Positions 19,357 through 27,801 of a DNA stretch of 64,000 nucleotides are shown here, in pieces. The DNA is from Phycicoccus sp. CSK15P-2 (GTDB lineage Bacteria; Actinomycetota; Actinomycetes; Actinomycetales; Dermatophilaceae): NCBI RefSeq assembly GCF_016888005.1, contig NZ_JAFDVE010000029.1:1-64000 (forward strand), written 5' to 3'. Made by a program: the position numbers and the translations under genes. Every line of letters begins with the position of its first letter. The stretch's first letter is position 1. The notes beneath the pieces were generated by a model. It saw only the letters and a list, made by a program, of their open reading frames with translations, made no database searches and was not told where the DNA came from.

Positions 19357-20478
19357 TCAGTGTCGTTCCAGGAGAACGATGGTCTCCACGTGCCGGGTCT
19401 GCGGGAACATGTCCGCCACACGGACCTCGGAGACGCGCAGCGACGGCATGGCGGTGAGGTCCCGCGAGAGCGTGTCGACGTTGCAGCTGGAGTAGACGAC
19501 GTGACCGGCACCCGACGCCTCCAAGGTAGAGGCCAGGCCGGGGCCGATGCCCCGACGCGGTGGGTTGACGACGACGAGGTCGGCCGGCGGGCCGGGTGGG
19601 GCGTCGCTCGTGGCGTCGCCCTCGACGACGACGACCTCGGCCTCAACGAGCCGCGCCGACTCCGTGGCAGCCGAGACGGCCTCCGTGGAGGTCTCCACAC
19701 CGACCGTCCGGCGTCCGGGAGCCGCCAGGTGGAGAGCGAACCCACCGACGCCGCAGTACAGGTCGTGGACGACGGCGGGGGAGAGGTGGTCGGCCCACCG
19801 GGCGGCCTGCGCGTACAGGGCCGTCGCGACTCCCGTGTTGGTCTGGAAGAACGCGCGTGGTCCGAGCAGGAGCGTGGCGCCGGGAAGCCGCATCGGCAGT
19901 CGTCGTCGTGCGGTCAGCGGCACCTCGGTGTCGCCCTCCAGGACGGCCTTGTGCTCCGGGTGCAGGTTCACCGTCACCACTCGGGCCGAGGGGATGGCGT
20001 CCTGGAGGCGGGGGAGCGCGCTCCGGATGCGGTGCAGCCCGTCCCGGGAGCGGACGACGAAGCGGAGGAGGTGCTCGCCGTCGGGGGAGTGGGTGACGAT
20101 CACGTACTTGAGCTCACCGCGCCGGGCGGGGACGTCGTACGGCTCGATGCCAATGTTCACGAGAACGCGGTGGAGAGGGTCGAAGGCTGCGGACAGCCCA
20201 GGTTCGTAGAGGCCGCAGCCACGGAGGTCGACGCCGCGGCCCTGCGCGTCGAGGATGCCGAGCGTCGGCGCCCCCGCGCGACCGCCGACGACGAGCTTGG
20301 CCTTGTTCCGGAAGTGCGACTCGGGGGAGGTGATGGCGGGCAGCCAGCGGGCGCCCGCAGCATGCGTCCCCAGGGCTGCGGCGACCGCGCGCTCCTTGTT
20401 CGCGAGCTGGGTGGAGTACGACGTCCCCATGAGGGTGCACGAGCGGCACCGGCCGAGGTCGTAGTCGTCGCACTGCAT
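19357..20478 (-). CDS. rlmC: 23S rRNA (uracil-C5)-methyltransferase, RlmC-like
   Basis: 373 residues, the length of RlmC and without an N-terminal TRAM domain. Fe-S cysteines are C3, C11 and C14 plus one in LRGCGLYEP (about C88). The methyltransferase part shows VHDLYCGVGGFALHL (SAM loop), VVNPPRRG and the catalytic cysteine in YSSCNVDTLSRDL. Expected to methylate U747 of 23S rRNA with SAM; RlmD/TrmA paralogy cannot be ruled out. TACGCT (20487-20492) is 8 bases before ATG. Confidence 0.9.
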   Translation of the reverse strand: MQCDDYDLGRCRSCTLMGTSYSTQLANKERAVAAALGTHAAGARWLPAITSPESHFRNKAKLVVGGRAGAPTLGILDAQGRGVDLRGCGLYEPGLSAAFDPLHRVLVNIGIEPYDVPARRGELKYVIVTHSPDGEHLLRFVVRSRDGLHRIRSALPRLQDAIPSARVVTVNLHPEHKAVLEGDTEVPLTARRRLPMRLPGATLLLGPRAFFQTNTGVATALYAQAARWADHLSPAVVHDLYCGVGGFALHLAAPGRRTVGVETSTEAVSAATESARLVEAEVVVVEGDATSDAPPGPPADLVVVNPPRRGIGPGLASTLEASGAGHVVYSSCNVDTLSRDLTAMPSLRVSEVRVADMFPQTRHVETIVLLERH

Positions 20479-20606
20479 CGCCGCTCAGCGTACGGCCGGT
20501 GCCATGCTGCTCGCGTGCGTCTCCTACGAGGAGTCCGCGCCCGTCCGGCGGGCGGTGGCGGTCGGCCGTGCCGACCGGCCGGGAGCAGCCTGCGCCGGGT
20601 TCTGGG

Positions 20607-21338
20607 TCAGCCCTCGAGGGCCCCGAGGACGGCCGGCTGGAAGGCGCCGGCGATGGCCGCGTACCCGCGGTCGTTCGGGTGGAAGCGGTCCGCGGCGAGG
20701 CGGCCGTGCCAGGAGCGGGGCCCGTCCCGTGCCATGTCGACGACCTCAAGGTGCCCTTGTTCCCCGGCGCGCACGAGGTGAACGTTGGCGCGACGGGCGG
20801 CGGTCCGCGGCTGGGGGAGGGTGGCCATGACTGCGCGGCGGGGGAGTGCGGCGACGAGCTCGCCGAAGGCGTCCGGCAGCCCCCTGCGGGCCGCACCACC
20901 GGCGAAGAGGTCGTTGGACCCGATGAGCACGGTGACCAGGTCGGGAGCGCTGCCCGTGGCCGGCAGATCCAGCGCGAGGGGGAGCTGCCGGTCGAGGACG
21001 TCGCGGACACGCGCACCGGTGGCGCTGAGGTTGACGACGGTCAGCGGATGTCCGGCATCGTGGAGGTCGCGCGCGAGCCGGCCGACCCAGCCGGTGTCCC
21101 ACGCCGACGCACCGAGGGACTGCGACATCGAGTCCCCGAGCACGACCCAGCGGCGCCCCGGGGCCGCGACCGACTCGGCGTTGTGGCGGGTCCACGCGTC
21201 GGCGTAGGGGTCGGCCTGCGCCTGGACACGGCGGACGCCCGGCAGGAGCACGCCGAGCGCGCGCAGGGTGCGACCCGCCGGCCGCCCGGTCCGGTTCCCG
21301 TAGTCGCGCAGGGCGGCGACGGCCGCGGCGGGGGTCAT
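20607..21338 (-). CDS. SGNH/GDSL-type hydrolase
   Basis: 243 residues. Blocks of the SGNH fold: VVLGDSMSQS with the nucleophilic serine (about S70), a Gly block around NLSATGARVRD, GSNDLFAGG, and DRFHPNDRGY with the catalytic Asp/His. Probably a cytoplasmic esterase because no signal peptide is visible. Lies 9 bases downstream of cinA on the same strand, likely one transcript. Confidence 0.85.
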   Translation of the reverse strand: MTPAAAVAALRDYGNRTGRPAGRTLRALGVLLPGVRRVQAQADPYADAWTRHNAESVAAPGRRWVVLGDSMSQSLGASAWDTGWVGRLARDLHDAGHPLTVVNLSATGARVRDVLDRQLPLALDLPATGSAPDLVTVLIGSNDLFAGGAARRGLPDAFGELVAALPRRAVMATLPQPRTAARRANVHLVRAGEQGHLEVVDMARDGPRSWHGRLAADRFHPNDRGYAAIAGAFQPAVLGALEG

Positions 21339-21347
21339 CGGCGGGTC

Positions 21348-22619
21348 TCAGCCGAGCAGCGCACGGACGAGGTGCAGCGCCTCGACGACGGACCGGCGGC
21401 GAACGGTGTTGCGGCCGCCGCCGATGACGACCCGCCGGTGCTTCGAGCCGGCAGGCCCTGTGGCACAGAGGTGGACGAGGCCCACCGGCTTCTCGGGCGT
21501 CCCGCCGGTGGGCCCGGCCACACCGGTCACCGAGACGCCGATATCGGCCCCCGTCCGGGCACGGACGCCGTCCGCCATCGCCCGCGCGACCTCCTCGCTC
21601 ACGGCACCCATCCGCTCGACGAGCCCGGCAGACACCCCCAGGAGGCTCGCCTTCGCCTCGTTGGAGTAGGTGACGCAGCCACCGAGGAGATACCCGGACG
21701 ATCCGGGCCGGTCGGCGAGCCGTCCGGCGACGAGCCCGGCGGTGCACGACTCGGCGGTGGCGATCGTTGACCCCTGCGAGAGAAGGAGCTCGGCGACGAC
21801 AGCGTCGATGGTCGCGCCGTGCGGTGAGTACATCGCGGCGCCGAAGTCGGTGATCAGGGCGTCGCGCAGGGCGTCGACCGTGGGGGACTCGGCAGGGGAG
21901 GATCGGACGACGACCTCGAGCTCGCCGTCGCGCAGGCAGGTGGTGACCTCGAGCAGGTCGGCGACCGCGGCATGCCTCCGCAGCGACGCCGCGAGCTCGG
22001 ACTCCGCAGTGCCCCAGAGTCGCATCGTGTGCTCGTGCAGCTCGGTGCGGCCGGCCAGGGCATGACGGACCGGCTCGGTGGCGAGGGCAGCGTCCCACAT
22101 CCCCTGCAGCTCGCGCGGGGGCCCGGGGAGCACGAGCACCGGGGGAGTGGTCGCGCCGTCCGGCGCCGTGACGACGAGCCCGGGTGCGGTGCCGACCGGC
22201 TCGAGGACGGCGGCGCCCTCGGGCACCATGGCCTGCTTGCGGGTCGCGGCGGCCAGGTCGGCGGCGTCGACGCTCCACCCGTGGGCGGCGACGAGCCGGG
22301 CGATGACGGCGGCGATGCGCTGCTCCAGGTCTTGGTCGAGGTGCATGGTCCGTCGCTGGACGTCGGCGACGACCTGGGCGGTGAGGTCGTCGGCTGTGGG
22401 ACCGAGCCCGCCGGTCGTGATGACGAGGTCGTTGGTTGCGTCGAGGAGGTGGTGCAACGCGGTGGTGAGGTCGTCGGGACGGTCGCCCACGACGACGACC
22501 TCGCCGATGTCGACACCGTGCCGGCGCAGCGCCTCGGCCAGCCACGGGCCGTTGCGGTCGAGCACCCGGCCGGTGAGGACCTCGGTGCCGGTGACGACGA
22601 CGGACGCACGCGCTCCCAC
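21348..22619 (-). CDS. cinA: CinA-family nicotinamide mononucleotide deamidase-like protein
   Basis: 423 residues, two domains. The N-terminal molybdopterin-binding-like domain has TGTEVLTGRVLDRNGPWLA and ITTGGLGPTADD; the C-terminal amidase-like domain has TIATAESCTAGLVAGRL and GVSVTGVAGPTGG. CinA proteins hydrolyse NMN and ADP-ribose. A longer upstream frame is open, but GTG 22619 is chosen because a TAGGAT box (22627-22632) is 7 bases upstream and the conserved domain starts immediately. Confidence 0.9.
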   Translation of the reverse strand: MGARASVVVTGTEVLTGRVLDRNGPWLAEALRRHGVDIGEVVVVGDRPDDLTTALHHLLDATNDLVITTGGLGPTADDLTAQVVADVQRRTMHLDQDLEQRIAAVIARLVAAHGWSVDAADLAAATRKQAMVPEGAAVLEPVGTAPGLVVTAPDGATTPPVLVLPGPPRELQGMWDAALATEPVRHALAGRTELHEHTMRLWGTAESELAASLRRHAAVADLLEVTTCLRDGELEVVVRSSPAESPTVDALRDALITDFGAAMYSPHGATIDAVVAELLLSQGSTIATAESCTAGLVAGRLADRPGSSGYLLGGCVTYSNEAKASLLGVSAGLVERMGAVSEEVARAMADGVRARTGADIGVSVTGVAGPTGGTPEKPVGLVHLCATGPAGSKHRRVVIGGGRNTVRRRSVVEALHLVRALLG

Positions 22620-22780
22620 GAGGTCGATCCTAGGAGCCGGGCGAGAGGGTGTGTACGACTGACGTGACGCAGGCGCTGGCAGGACGCCGCCCGGTGGGCG
22701 CGTCAGGAGGACCGGGTGCGGTCGCAACGGCGGCCGTGGTCCGCGCGGGTACCAGCGGGGAGCGCCATGATCGCTCGTGG
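22620..22780. other. Intergenic, nothing recognised
   Basis: 161 bases between the cinA start and the stop of a small gene. Apart from the cinA -10 box at 22627-22632 nothing is recognised. Confidence 0.4.
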
Positions 22781-22966
22781 TCAGTCGGCGAACCGACCAG
22801 CAAGCAGACGGAGCCGATTGGCAGCCGCTACTCCTTGTTGGGGGGTGATCGTGGAGCCCGGCATCCGGCTCAGGCGCTCGAACTGGTCGGCGAAGTCCAG
22901 ATGTTGCCGCCGCGCGAACTCCCGGCACGACAAGCACGTCACCTTTTCAGGCGTCGTGGATGTCAT
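22781..22966 (-). CDS. Hypothetical small protein with CxxC
   Basis: 61 residues, beginning MTSTTPEKVTCLSCREFARR. A single CLSC pair near residue 11 might bind metal or a redox partner, but no fold is recognised. The start lies inside the preceding small gene with a 20-base overlap, so it is probably translated by coupling, or the two frames are halves of one broken gene. Sits in an accessory stretch. Confidence 0.45.
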   Translation of the reverse strand: MTSTTPEKVTCLSCREFARRQHLDFADQFERLSRMPGSTITPQQGVAAANRLRLLAGRFAD

Positions 22967-23129
22967 GGCCGTAGGGCACGCGGACTCCGCATCCGGTCAC
23001 CACAACGGTCGGCGCATCGGCGGCGAGGCCCAACATCGAGGCGAGCACGTTGCGGTACTCACCCTCGGCGCGTGTCACCACCTGCCGCTCCACGTGGATG
23101 TGCGGGTCGGCGGCATGCTCGTGTCCCAT
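22947..23129 (-). CDS. Hypothetical small protein (60 aa)
   Basis: 60 residues beginning MGHEHAADPHIHVERQVV. ATG 23129 is favoured over an earlier in-frame start because ggagg lies four bases upstream. The C-terminal half (VLASMLGLAADAPTVVVTGCG) is well formed but not assigned to a family. Downstream of a MarR-like gene on the same strand, 137 bases away, and overlaps the next small gene. Confidence 0.5.
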   Translation of the reverse strand: MGHEHAADPHIHVERQVVTRAEGEYRNVLASMLGLAADAPTVVVTGCGVRVPYGHDIHDA

Positions 23130-23266
23130 TCGACCTCCACATATCCACGACCGACATTCGCCGTTCCAGGTTCGCACGGGATCCCCGACGACGGGCACGT
23201 GCTCCGCCCGCCACTGGTGTCCAACGCTCCCGCCGACGCCTGCGCCACTGGCTGCGCTCGCGCTCT

Positions 23267-23746
23267 TCACCCACCGTCGGGCCGGCTCAACCCGCTGCCC
23301 GAGCTGGTGTTGGAGATGAGTCGCTGAAGGACCTTGACGGTCGTGATGTAGTCGGCGTCGTCAATGCCCGCGTGGATCATCGCTCGGATCTCGGGGCCGA
23401 AGTCCTTCCAGCACAGGCGCGTCGCCTCGCCTTCCTCGGTGAGGGCGAACGCACCGGAGTCATCGCGAGCGAGCAGCCCGCGAGAGGCCAAGGTGCTCGC
23501 TTCGGCCTCCAGATCGTCCTCGGGCCGGATGTACTCGGCCATCGCAGACCGCAGCTCCGCGGGTGTCATTGCTCGCCCGTCGCTGGAGAGGTCGTCGGGG
23601 GAGAGGTGCCTGAGGATCCAGAACTGGGGCTGACTGAACCCACGCCGCTCCTGTTCTCGACGAATGAAGCCGATGACCGCCTCGTAGGCCAGCCGGGTCC
23701 AGTACGCAGGGGGCTCGGTGGCCAGCCGTTGGTTGTCGATGGTCAT
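23267..23746 (-). CDS. MarR-like winged-helix protein
   Basis: 159 residues. Segments SQPQFWILRHLSPDD, MTPAELRSAMAEYI and the wing-like RGLLARDDSGAFALTEEGE match winged-helix regulators annotated as MarR-like in streptomycetes. Ligand unknown. The ATG at 23746 is 13 bases from the nearest ribosome site (caggag, 23760-23765); an earlier ATG closer to it is out of frame. The promoter carries a SoxR-type dyad within a 19-base spacer, suggesting redox control. Confidence 0.65.
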   Translation of the reverse strand: MTIDNQRLATEPPAYWTRLAYEAVIGFIRREQERRGFSQPQFWILRHLSPDDLSSDGRAMTPAELRSAMAEYIRPEDDLEAEASTLASRGLLARDDSGAFALTEEGEATRLCWKDFGPEIRAMIHAGIDDADYITTVKVLQRLISNTSSGSGLSRPDGG

Positions 23747-23812
23747 CGTCGGTCATCGTCTCCTGGTGCGCTGTCAAGGGAGCCCGACACAAGTGGGCGG
23801 CGTTGCTTCAGC

Positions 23813-23843
23813 ACCGTAGGACCTCAAGCGCAGTTGAGGTCAA
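23813..23843 (-). promoter_or_regulatory. SoxR/MerR-type promoter with 19-base spacer
   Basis: Reading the minus strand: TTGACC (23838-23843), then a 19-base spacer, then TACGGT (23813-23818). The dyad ACCTCAAGCGCAGTTGAGGT occupies 23821-23840, with ACCTCAA and TTGAGGT arms. This is the arrangement of SoxR-controlled promoters (CCTCAAG-type box in an overlong spacer). It drives the MarR-like gene. No soxR gene is present in the window. Confidence 0.7.
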
Positions 23844-23929
23844 CCCTGCCGCTCGCTGCCTCACCCGAGGTCGATGAACCGGCAAGGGGTCTTCTCCACG
23901 GGTCGGGGTGAGGAGACCGGGCAGTCGCG

Positions 23930-24460
23930 TCAGAGAGAGCTCAGCCAATCCTCGAGCGCGGCCATGTCAGTCGCCGTGAGCCCGCAGCGTGAGTCAACAC
24001 GGCGCAGCAGTGCAGGTGCCGAGTGGTTCGCCGACACCCATGCGCGATCGACGTCGGTCAGCTCGTCGTCGACCCAGGCAAAGGGACGGTCCGCGGCAAG
24101 ACGGACGAGGGCCCTCGTCTTCCAGTTCAGCCCGGCGGAAGGGTCCTCCTCGGTCCAGGTTGGGCCGTCGGCTGGGGGAAGGTCGCCGAGTTCTGCGACG
24201 GGAAGCTGGGGGAGCCCGAGGATCGGAGCGATGACCTTGTCCGCATCGTGCATCCAAGCGCTTGCCCACACGATCTCGCAGTCCATCTGGAGCAGCCGTG
24301 CGCCATGGGAAGCCGCGATCCCTGTGAGGTGAGGATTCGACGGGGTCTGCCAGCTCGTGTTCCAGTCGCCGAGACGTGACGGCATTCGGACGCCGGCGGT
24401 CGGGATCAGGGTCCCGTCCACATCGAGAAAGAGCAGTGGGCGTCCTGGACGTCCGTACAC
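23930..24460 (-). CDS. HAD-like domain protein
   Basis: 176 residues. FLDVDGTLIP near residue 11 is HAD motif I with the two aspartates. A later WVDDELTDVDR resembles motif IV. A phosphatase or related hydrolase is likely; the substrate is unknown. GTG 24460 is chosen over ATG 24523 because TACCGT (24468-24473) lies 7 bases upstream and the HAD motif follows directly, as usual for this group. Confidence 0.7.
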   Translation of the reverse strand: MYGRPGRPLLFLDVDGTLIPTAGVRMPSRLGDWNTSWQTPSNPHLTGIAASHGARLLQMDCEIVWASAWMHDADKVIAPILGLPQLPVAELGDLPPADGPTWTEEDPSAGLNWKTRALVRLAADRPFAWVDDELTDVDRAWVSANHSAPALLRRVDSRCGLTATDMAALEDWLSSL

Positions 24461-24600
24461 GGGCAAGACGGTAGGCGGACGGAGGCAGGGTCGCGACTGC
24501 CGACGTCCGGCATACCTGGCCAATGGCTCGGCCGCTTCTGTTCTGTGTGCAGGAGGGCGATCCTGTGACCCTTCTGGTTCGCGTCAGTCGAGTCCCTTGT

Positions 24601-24705
24601 GCAGTCGGTTACAGGAGACCCAGCGCCTTCATCGCCGCATTCCGCCGCGCCACCGGAGAGACGCCGGGCACGTACCTCAGCAGGGCTCATCCGTCGACGA
24701 CGTAG
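24601..24705 (+). pseudogene. C-terminal remnant of an AraC-family regulator
   Basis: AVGYRRPSAFIAAFRRATGE followed by TPGTYL is the second helix-turn-helix of AraC/XylS proteins, close to the very C-terminus. The upstream part of the frame (VTLLVRVSRVPC) is no longer recognisable and the ligand domain is gone. It lies between a HAD-like gene and a MarR gene, next to an AT-rich inverted repeat, consistent with a deletion caused by a mobile element. Confidence 0.65.
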
Positions 24706-24720
24706 ATGCGGCGGCGGCGA

Positions 24721-24800
24721 CCTCGATTCATCTAATGCAGTATGCAGGCCTGGAAATGACATAATGTGGATTATCGGCGTTATGTTCATCTGCGCGTCAG
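24721..24800. repeat. AT-rich patch with inverted repeat
   Basis: acataa (24759-24764) and ttatgt (24780-24785) are inverted around 15 bases. The patch from about 24726 to 24790 is much richer in A/T than its surroundings. It may be the end of a site-specific recombinase element or a recombination scar; no recombinase gene is near. Confidence 0.35.
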
Positions 24801-24846
24801 CGCGCATCGTCGAGCGGCTGAGCTCAAGCGGTCGGCGAGCTGATGT

Positions 24847-25320
24847 TCAGCTCCGTGACGACCGGCTCGTGCTCGCGTCATCGATGCTTGGCAACGCGGT
24901 GACGAGGTCGGTCAGGAATCGCGCGAGGAGTTCCGCTTCTTCGGGGGTGTATGCGGCGAGGACCCGAGGTAGCCGGTCCCTGGCCTGTTCGAGGAAGGGC
25001 TCGAGGCGCCGCTGGGCCGTGGGTGTGGCTCGGAGGGTGACGATGCGGCGGTCGTCACTCTCTCGGCTGCGGCACACGAGGCCGAGGCCTTCGAGGCGGT
25101 TCACCACGGCGTTGGTTGCGCCCGAGGTGAGCCCCAGACGCTCGGACAGCCGCGCGGGCGAGAGAGGCGTGTGCTCGCGCTCGGCCCAGACGATCTCCCC
25201 CAGTGCCGTTCCGTCGGTGCGGGGCAGGTCCATCCACCTCGCCAAGTCGAGGGTGGAGTCGTGGTAAGCGCCCACGAATCGGCGTAGCGCTTCGAGTGCG
25301 GCCCAGTCTGCCGGTGTCAC
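24847..25320 (-). CDS. MarR-family transcriptional regulator
   Basis: 157 residues. The winged helix is clear: LSPARLSERLGLTSGATNAV, NRLEGLGLVCR and the wing ESDDRRIVTLRATPTAQ. It represses or activates drug/aromatic-compound genes in related cases. GTG 25320 is selected since the longer frame overlaps the FAD gene. It follows the FAD-monooxygenase gene by 52 bases on the same strand and probably binds the palindrome at 26641-26659 to control that operon and the divergent esterase. Confidence 0.85.
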   Translation of the reverse strand: MTPADWAALEALRRFVGAYHDSTLDLARWMDLPRTDGTALGEIVWAEREHTPLSPARLSERLGLTSGATNAVVNRLEGLGLVCRSRESDDRRIVTLRATPTAQRRLEPFLEQARDRLPRVLAAYTPEEAELLARFLTDLVTALPSIDDASTSRSSRS

Positions 25321-25372
25321 GGATCGACCCTTCGCGAAAGCTGTGGCTCGTGGGCGCACGGCGAGGTGTGGC

Positions 25373-26590
25373 TCAGGTTCGGAGCCGAGGATAGTCGGGC
25401 AGGTCCGGGACGTGTCTCTCGCTGGTGAGCAGGCGGGACACGTACAGGCTGCGGAACGGTCTGGACGCCGCAAGACGGTGGGCCGCGCGAAGGGCTCGCA
25501 GTCCACTCGCGGTGGTGGGGTGGAGCAGCCGAGCGCCGCCGCGTGGGAGTCTTTGGGCGGAGTCGGCGTACCCGCGCATCAGCTCTTCGTAGCGTGCGAA
25601 GGCGCGCTGATGGTCCTCGGGCGTGGCGGCGAGCTCGCCGGCGACGACATGGGCACCGACGAGAGCCAGCGTGGTACCCATTCCGGTGGGACCCGATCCC
25701 CACGCCGCATCACCGACCAGCACGACGCGGCCCTTGCTCCACGACGACACGACGACCTGCTCCATCCGTTGGGTGTAGAACTCTTCGGGCCGCGACGTGA
25801 AGCCGGCGAGGACGCGTTCGGTCTGCCACCCTGCCCCCGCGAAGCGCGCACGCAGGACATGCAGCTGGGCCTCGACGTCGAGGCTCTCGAAACCCGATGG
25901 CTCCGACTCGAACGACAGGCTCGCCCGCATCGTGCCCTGGTTGTCGGGTCGGATCGAGGCGACCCGGCCACGTCGCGCGGTGTACCAGTCCCACGTGTCG
26001 ACGTCCTCCGGCCCTCGCTCGATCGTGCCGTAGGCGATACTCACTCCGAAGTCGCGAAGCTGGGTCTCCGCGGCCATGAGCAGGCGGCGCGTGCGGGAGG
26101 AACGGCCCTCGGCCACGAAGAGCAGGTCGAATCTCTCCTGATCGCCGGTCTCGAAGCGCACGTCGATCCCGTCCTCGTCCTGGTCGACGTCGCGCACGAA
26201 GTCACCGAAGCGTTGCTCGACATCGGAAGGAAGGGCCTCCGCCAGGATCTCTGCGAAACGTCCACGAAGGATCTCCACCTCCGCGGTGGGGCCGTCCTGG
26301 CCCTCTCGACGCGGAAAGGTCGCGTAGGCGGCCCCGCGCTCATCGACATACCTGGTGCCTTCCTCGCCGGTCAGATTCTCCATCACGCGATCGTGGACAC
26401 CCATCCGCCGGAGGACCTCTCGACCGATCCCGCGGACGTCGATGTTCTGCCCGGCGCTGCGCGGTCGGTCCGAGCGCTCCAGCAGCGTCACCTGCCAACC
26501 GGTGCGCGCCAGCCCCCAGGCCAGCGCGGGCCCGGCGACGCTCGCGCCCGTGACGAGCGCTCGACGAGACCTGTTCGACGGTACGGCCAT
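25373..26590 (-). CDS. FAD-dependent monooxygenase (PHBH-like)
   Basis: 405 residues. FAD-binding Rossmann loop LVTGASVAGPALAWGL at about 12-27, a ribityl/NADPH motif variant AEGRSSRTRRLL in the middle, and the second FAD motif RVVLVGDAAWGSGPTGMG near residue 300. This is the para-hydroxybenzoate hydroxylase fold that includes TetX-like and aromatic hydroxylases. Substrate unknown. In an operon with the MarR regulator and divergent from an esterase gene, which suggests a small xenobiotic-handling module. Confidence 0.88.
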   Translation of the reverse strand: MAVPSNRSRRALVTGASVAGPALAWGLARTGWQVTLLERSDRPRSAGQNIDVRGIGREVLRRMGVHDRVMENLTGEEGTRYVDERGAAYATFPRREGQDGPTAEVEILRGRFAEILAEALPSDVEQRFGDFVRDVDQDEDGIDVRFETGDQERFDLLFVAEGRSSRTRRLLMAAETQLRDFGVSIAYGTIERGPEDVDTWDWYTARRGRVASIRPDNQGTMRASLSFESEPSGFESLDVEAQLHVLRARFAGAGWQTERVLAGFTSRPEEFYTQRMEQVVVSSWSKGRVVLVGDAAWGSGPTGMGTTLALVGAHVVAGELAATPEDHQRAFARYEELMRGYADSAQRLPRGGARLLHPTTASGLRALRAAHRLAASRPFRSLYVSRLLTSERHVPDLPDYPRLRT

Positions 26591-26640
26591 GGTGACCCCT
26601 TTCGGTCCGGCCCCGATCGACCCGAGGCCATGATGCGCTG

Positions 26641-26690
26641 CTGTGAAGTAACTTCACAGTAGCGTAATCTCTCCAATCCACGATCGTGGA
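26641..26690. promoter_or_regulatory. Divergent operator: two palindromes between monooxygenase and esterase genes
   Basis: CTGTGAAGTAACTTCACAG (26641-26659) is a perfect 19-base palindrome with a single central base, typical of a MarR or TetR operator. A second perfect palindrome, TCCACGATCGTGGA, lies at 26677-26690. TAATCT (26665-26670) between them is a possible -10 for the esterase gene, whose -35 would then fall inside the first palindrome. Confidence 0.75.
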
Positions 26691-26699
26691 AAGGGCGAC

Positions 26700-27611
26700 A
26701 TGAGTAGACGGACCTTCAGGCCTCACTACTGGGCACTGGCACAGCTGGGTTCGCGGATCCGCTACACCCCACCGATCGCCAGGCGCCTGACCCAGGGCGA
26801 GCTGTTCGACGAGTCGGTGATCCAGATCCCGACGCGGCGCGGGCACGTGCGGGCGGTCGTGGTGCGCCCTCCACGCATCGACCCCGTCCGAGCTGCCCCA
26901 CCGGTCGTGGTGCACCTCCACGGCGGAGGGTTCCTCAACCGCTATCCGGAACAGGACATCCACCTCGCTCGGTACCTCTGTGCGCAGCTGCGCGCGGTCA
27001 TGGTGCTGCCCGACTACTCCACCGCACCCGCCGTGCGCTATCCGCTGGCGGAGGAGCAGATGTACGACGCGGCGACCTGGGTCCAGGACTCCGGTGTGGA
27101 GCACGGCTGGGGCGGCACGCGGCTGTTCCTCTCAGGAATCAGCGCCGGGGCCAAGCTCGCCATCAACATCTGCCAACAGATCCGCGACCACGGCGGCCGA
27201 CCGCCGACGGCGGCCTCACTCATCGTCCCGGTGACACACATGACCCGCACCGACCGCACGTCTCCAGCGGCGCGGCCCGCCATCAACCCTTTCGTGCAAC
27301 GACTCGTCGCCTGGGCGTACTTCCCCGACGAAGAACGGCGTGCCGAACCCCTGGCTGCGCCGAGGAACGACACCCACCTCGCCGCCGCCATGCCCCCCAC
27401 CATCATCCAGACCGCCGCTCTCGACACACTCGCACCCGAAGGACGCGAACTCGCAGAGACGCTCAGCGCGGCCGGAGTCACCACCGCCTTCACCGAGCGT
27501 CCCGACTCCGACCACGGGTACTACAGCAGCAAACCAGCAGACCGGGTCCGGACGATGCTCGACGACGTCGTCGACTTCTTCAGCAGTCGAGTCCGCGACG
27601 GTCAGCCCTGA
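26700..27611 (+). CDS. Alpha/beta hydrolase (hormone-sensitive-lipase-like esterase)
   Basis: 303 residues. Oxyanion motif HGGGF at 74-78, nucleophile S148 in SGISAG, acid in ALDTLAPEG and histidine in SDHGYYS near residue 277: the full HSL-family set. Likely a carboxylesterase acting on short acyl esters. gaaagg just upstream serves as ribosome site. Divergent from the FAD-monooxygenase/marR pair and sharing its palindromic operator region. Confidence 0.9.
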   Translation: MSRRTFRPHYWALAQLGSRIRYTPPIARRLTQGELFDESVIQIPTRRGHVRAVVVRPPRIDPVRAAPPVVVHLHGGGFLNRYPEQDIHLARYLCAQLRAVMVLPDYSTAPAVRYPLAEEQMYDAATWVQDSGVEHGWGGTRLFLSGISAGAKLAINICQQIRDHGGRPPTAASLIVPVTHMTRTDRTSPAARPAINPFVQRLVAWAYFPDEERRAEPLAAPRNDTHLAAAMPPTIIQTAALDTLAPEGRELAETLSAAGVTTAFTERPDSDHGYYSSKPADRVRTMLDDVVDFFSSRVRDGQP

Positions 27612-27801
27612 CCACTCGCCTCGGCACCCCGGACACAACGCTGCGCGCGGGAACAGTCGGCTCTGGCACGACCCCTTCGGCCCCTCGGATGGTCCGCACA
27701 CCCGATCCGTTCCGAGGCGCAGGCCCGTCCCGTCCTCGACGGGCTTCGGCATCATCGATGAGACGCGAGGGCAACGGTGCCGACGTGCGTGCGCCGCGCC
27801 C

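Noticed and set aside
24461-24523. Longer HAD-like protein from ATG 24523
   Set aside because: Extra residues are basic and unconserved, and a -10 box sits just before the internal GTG.
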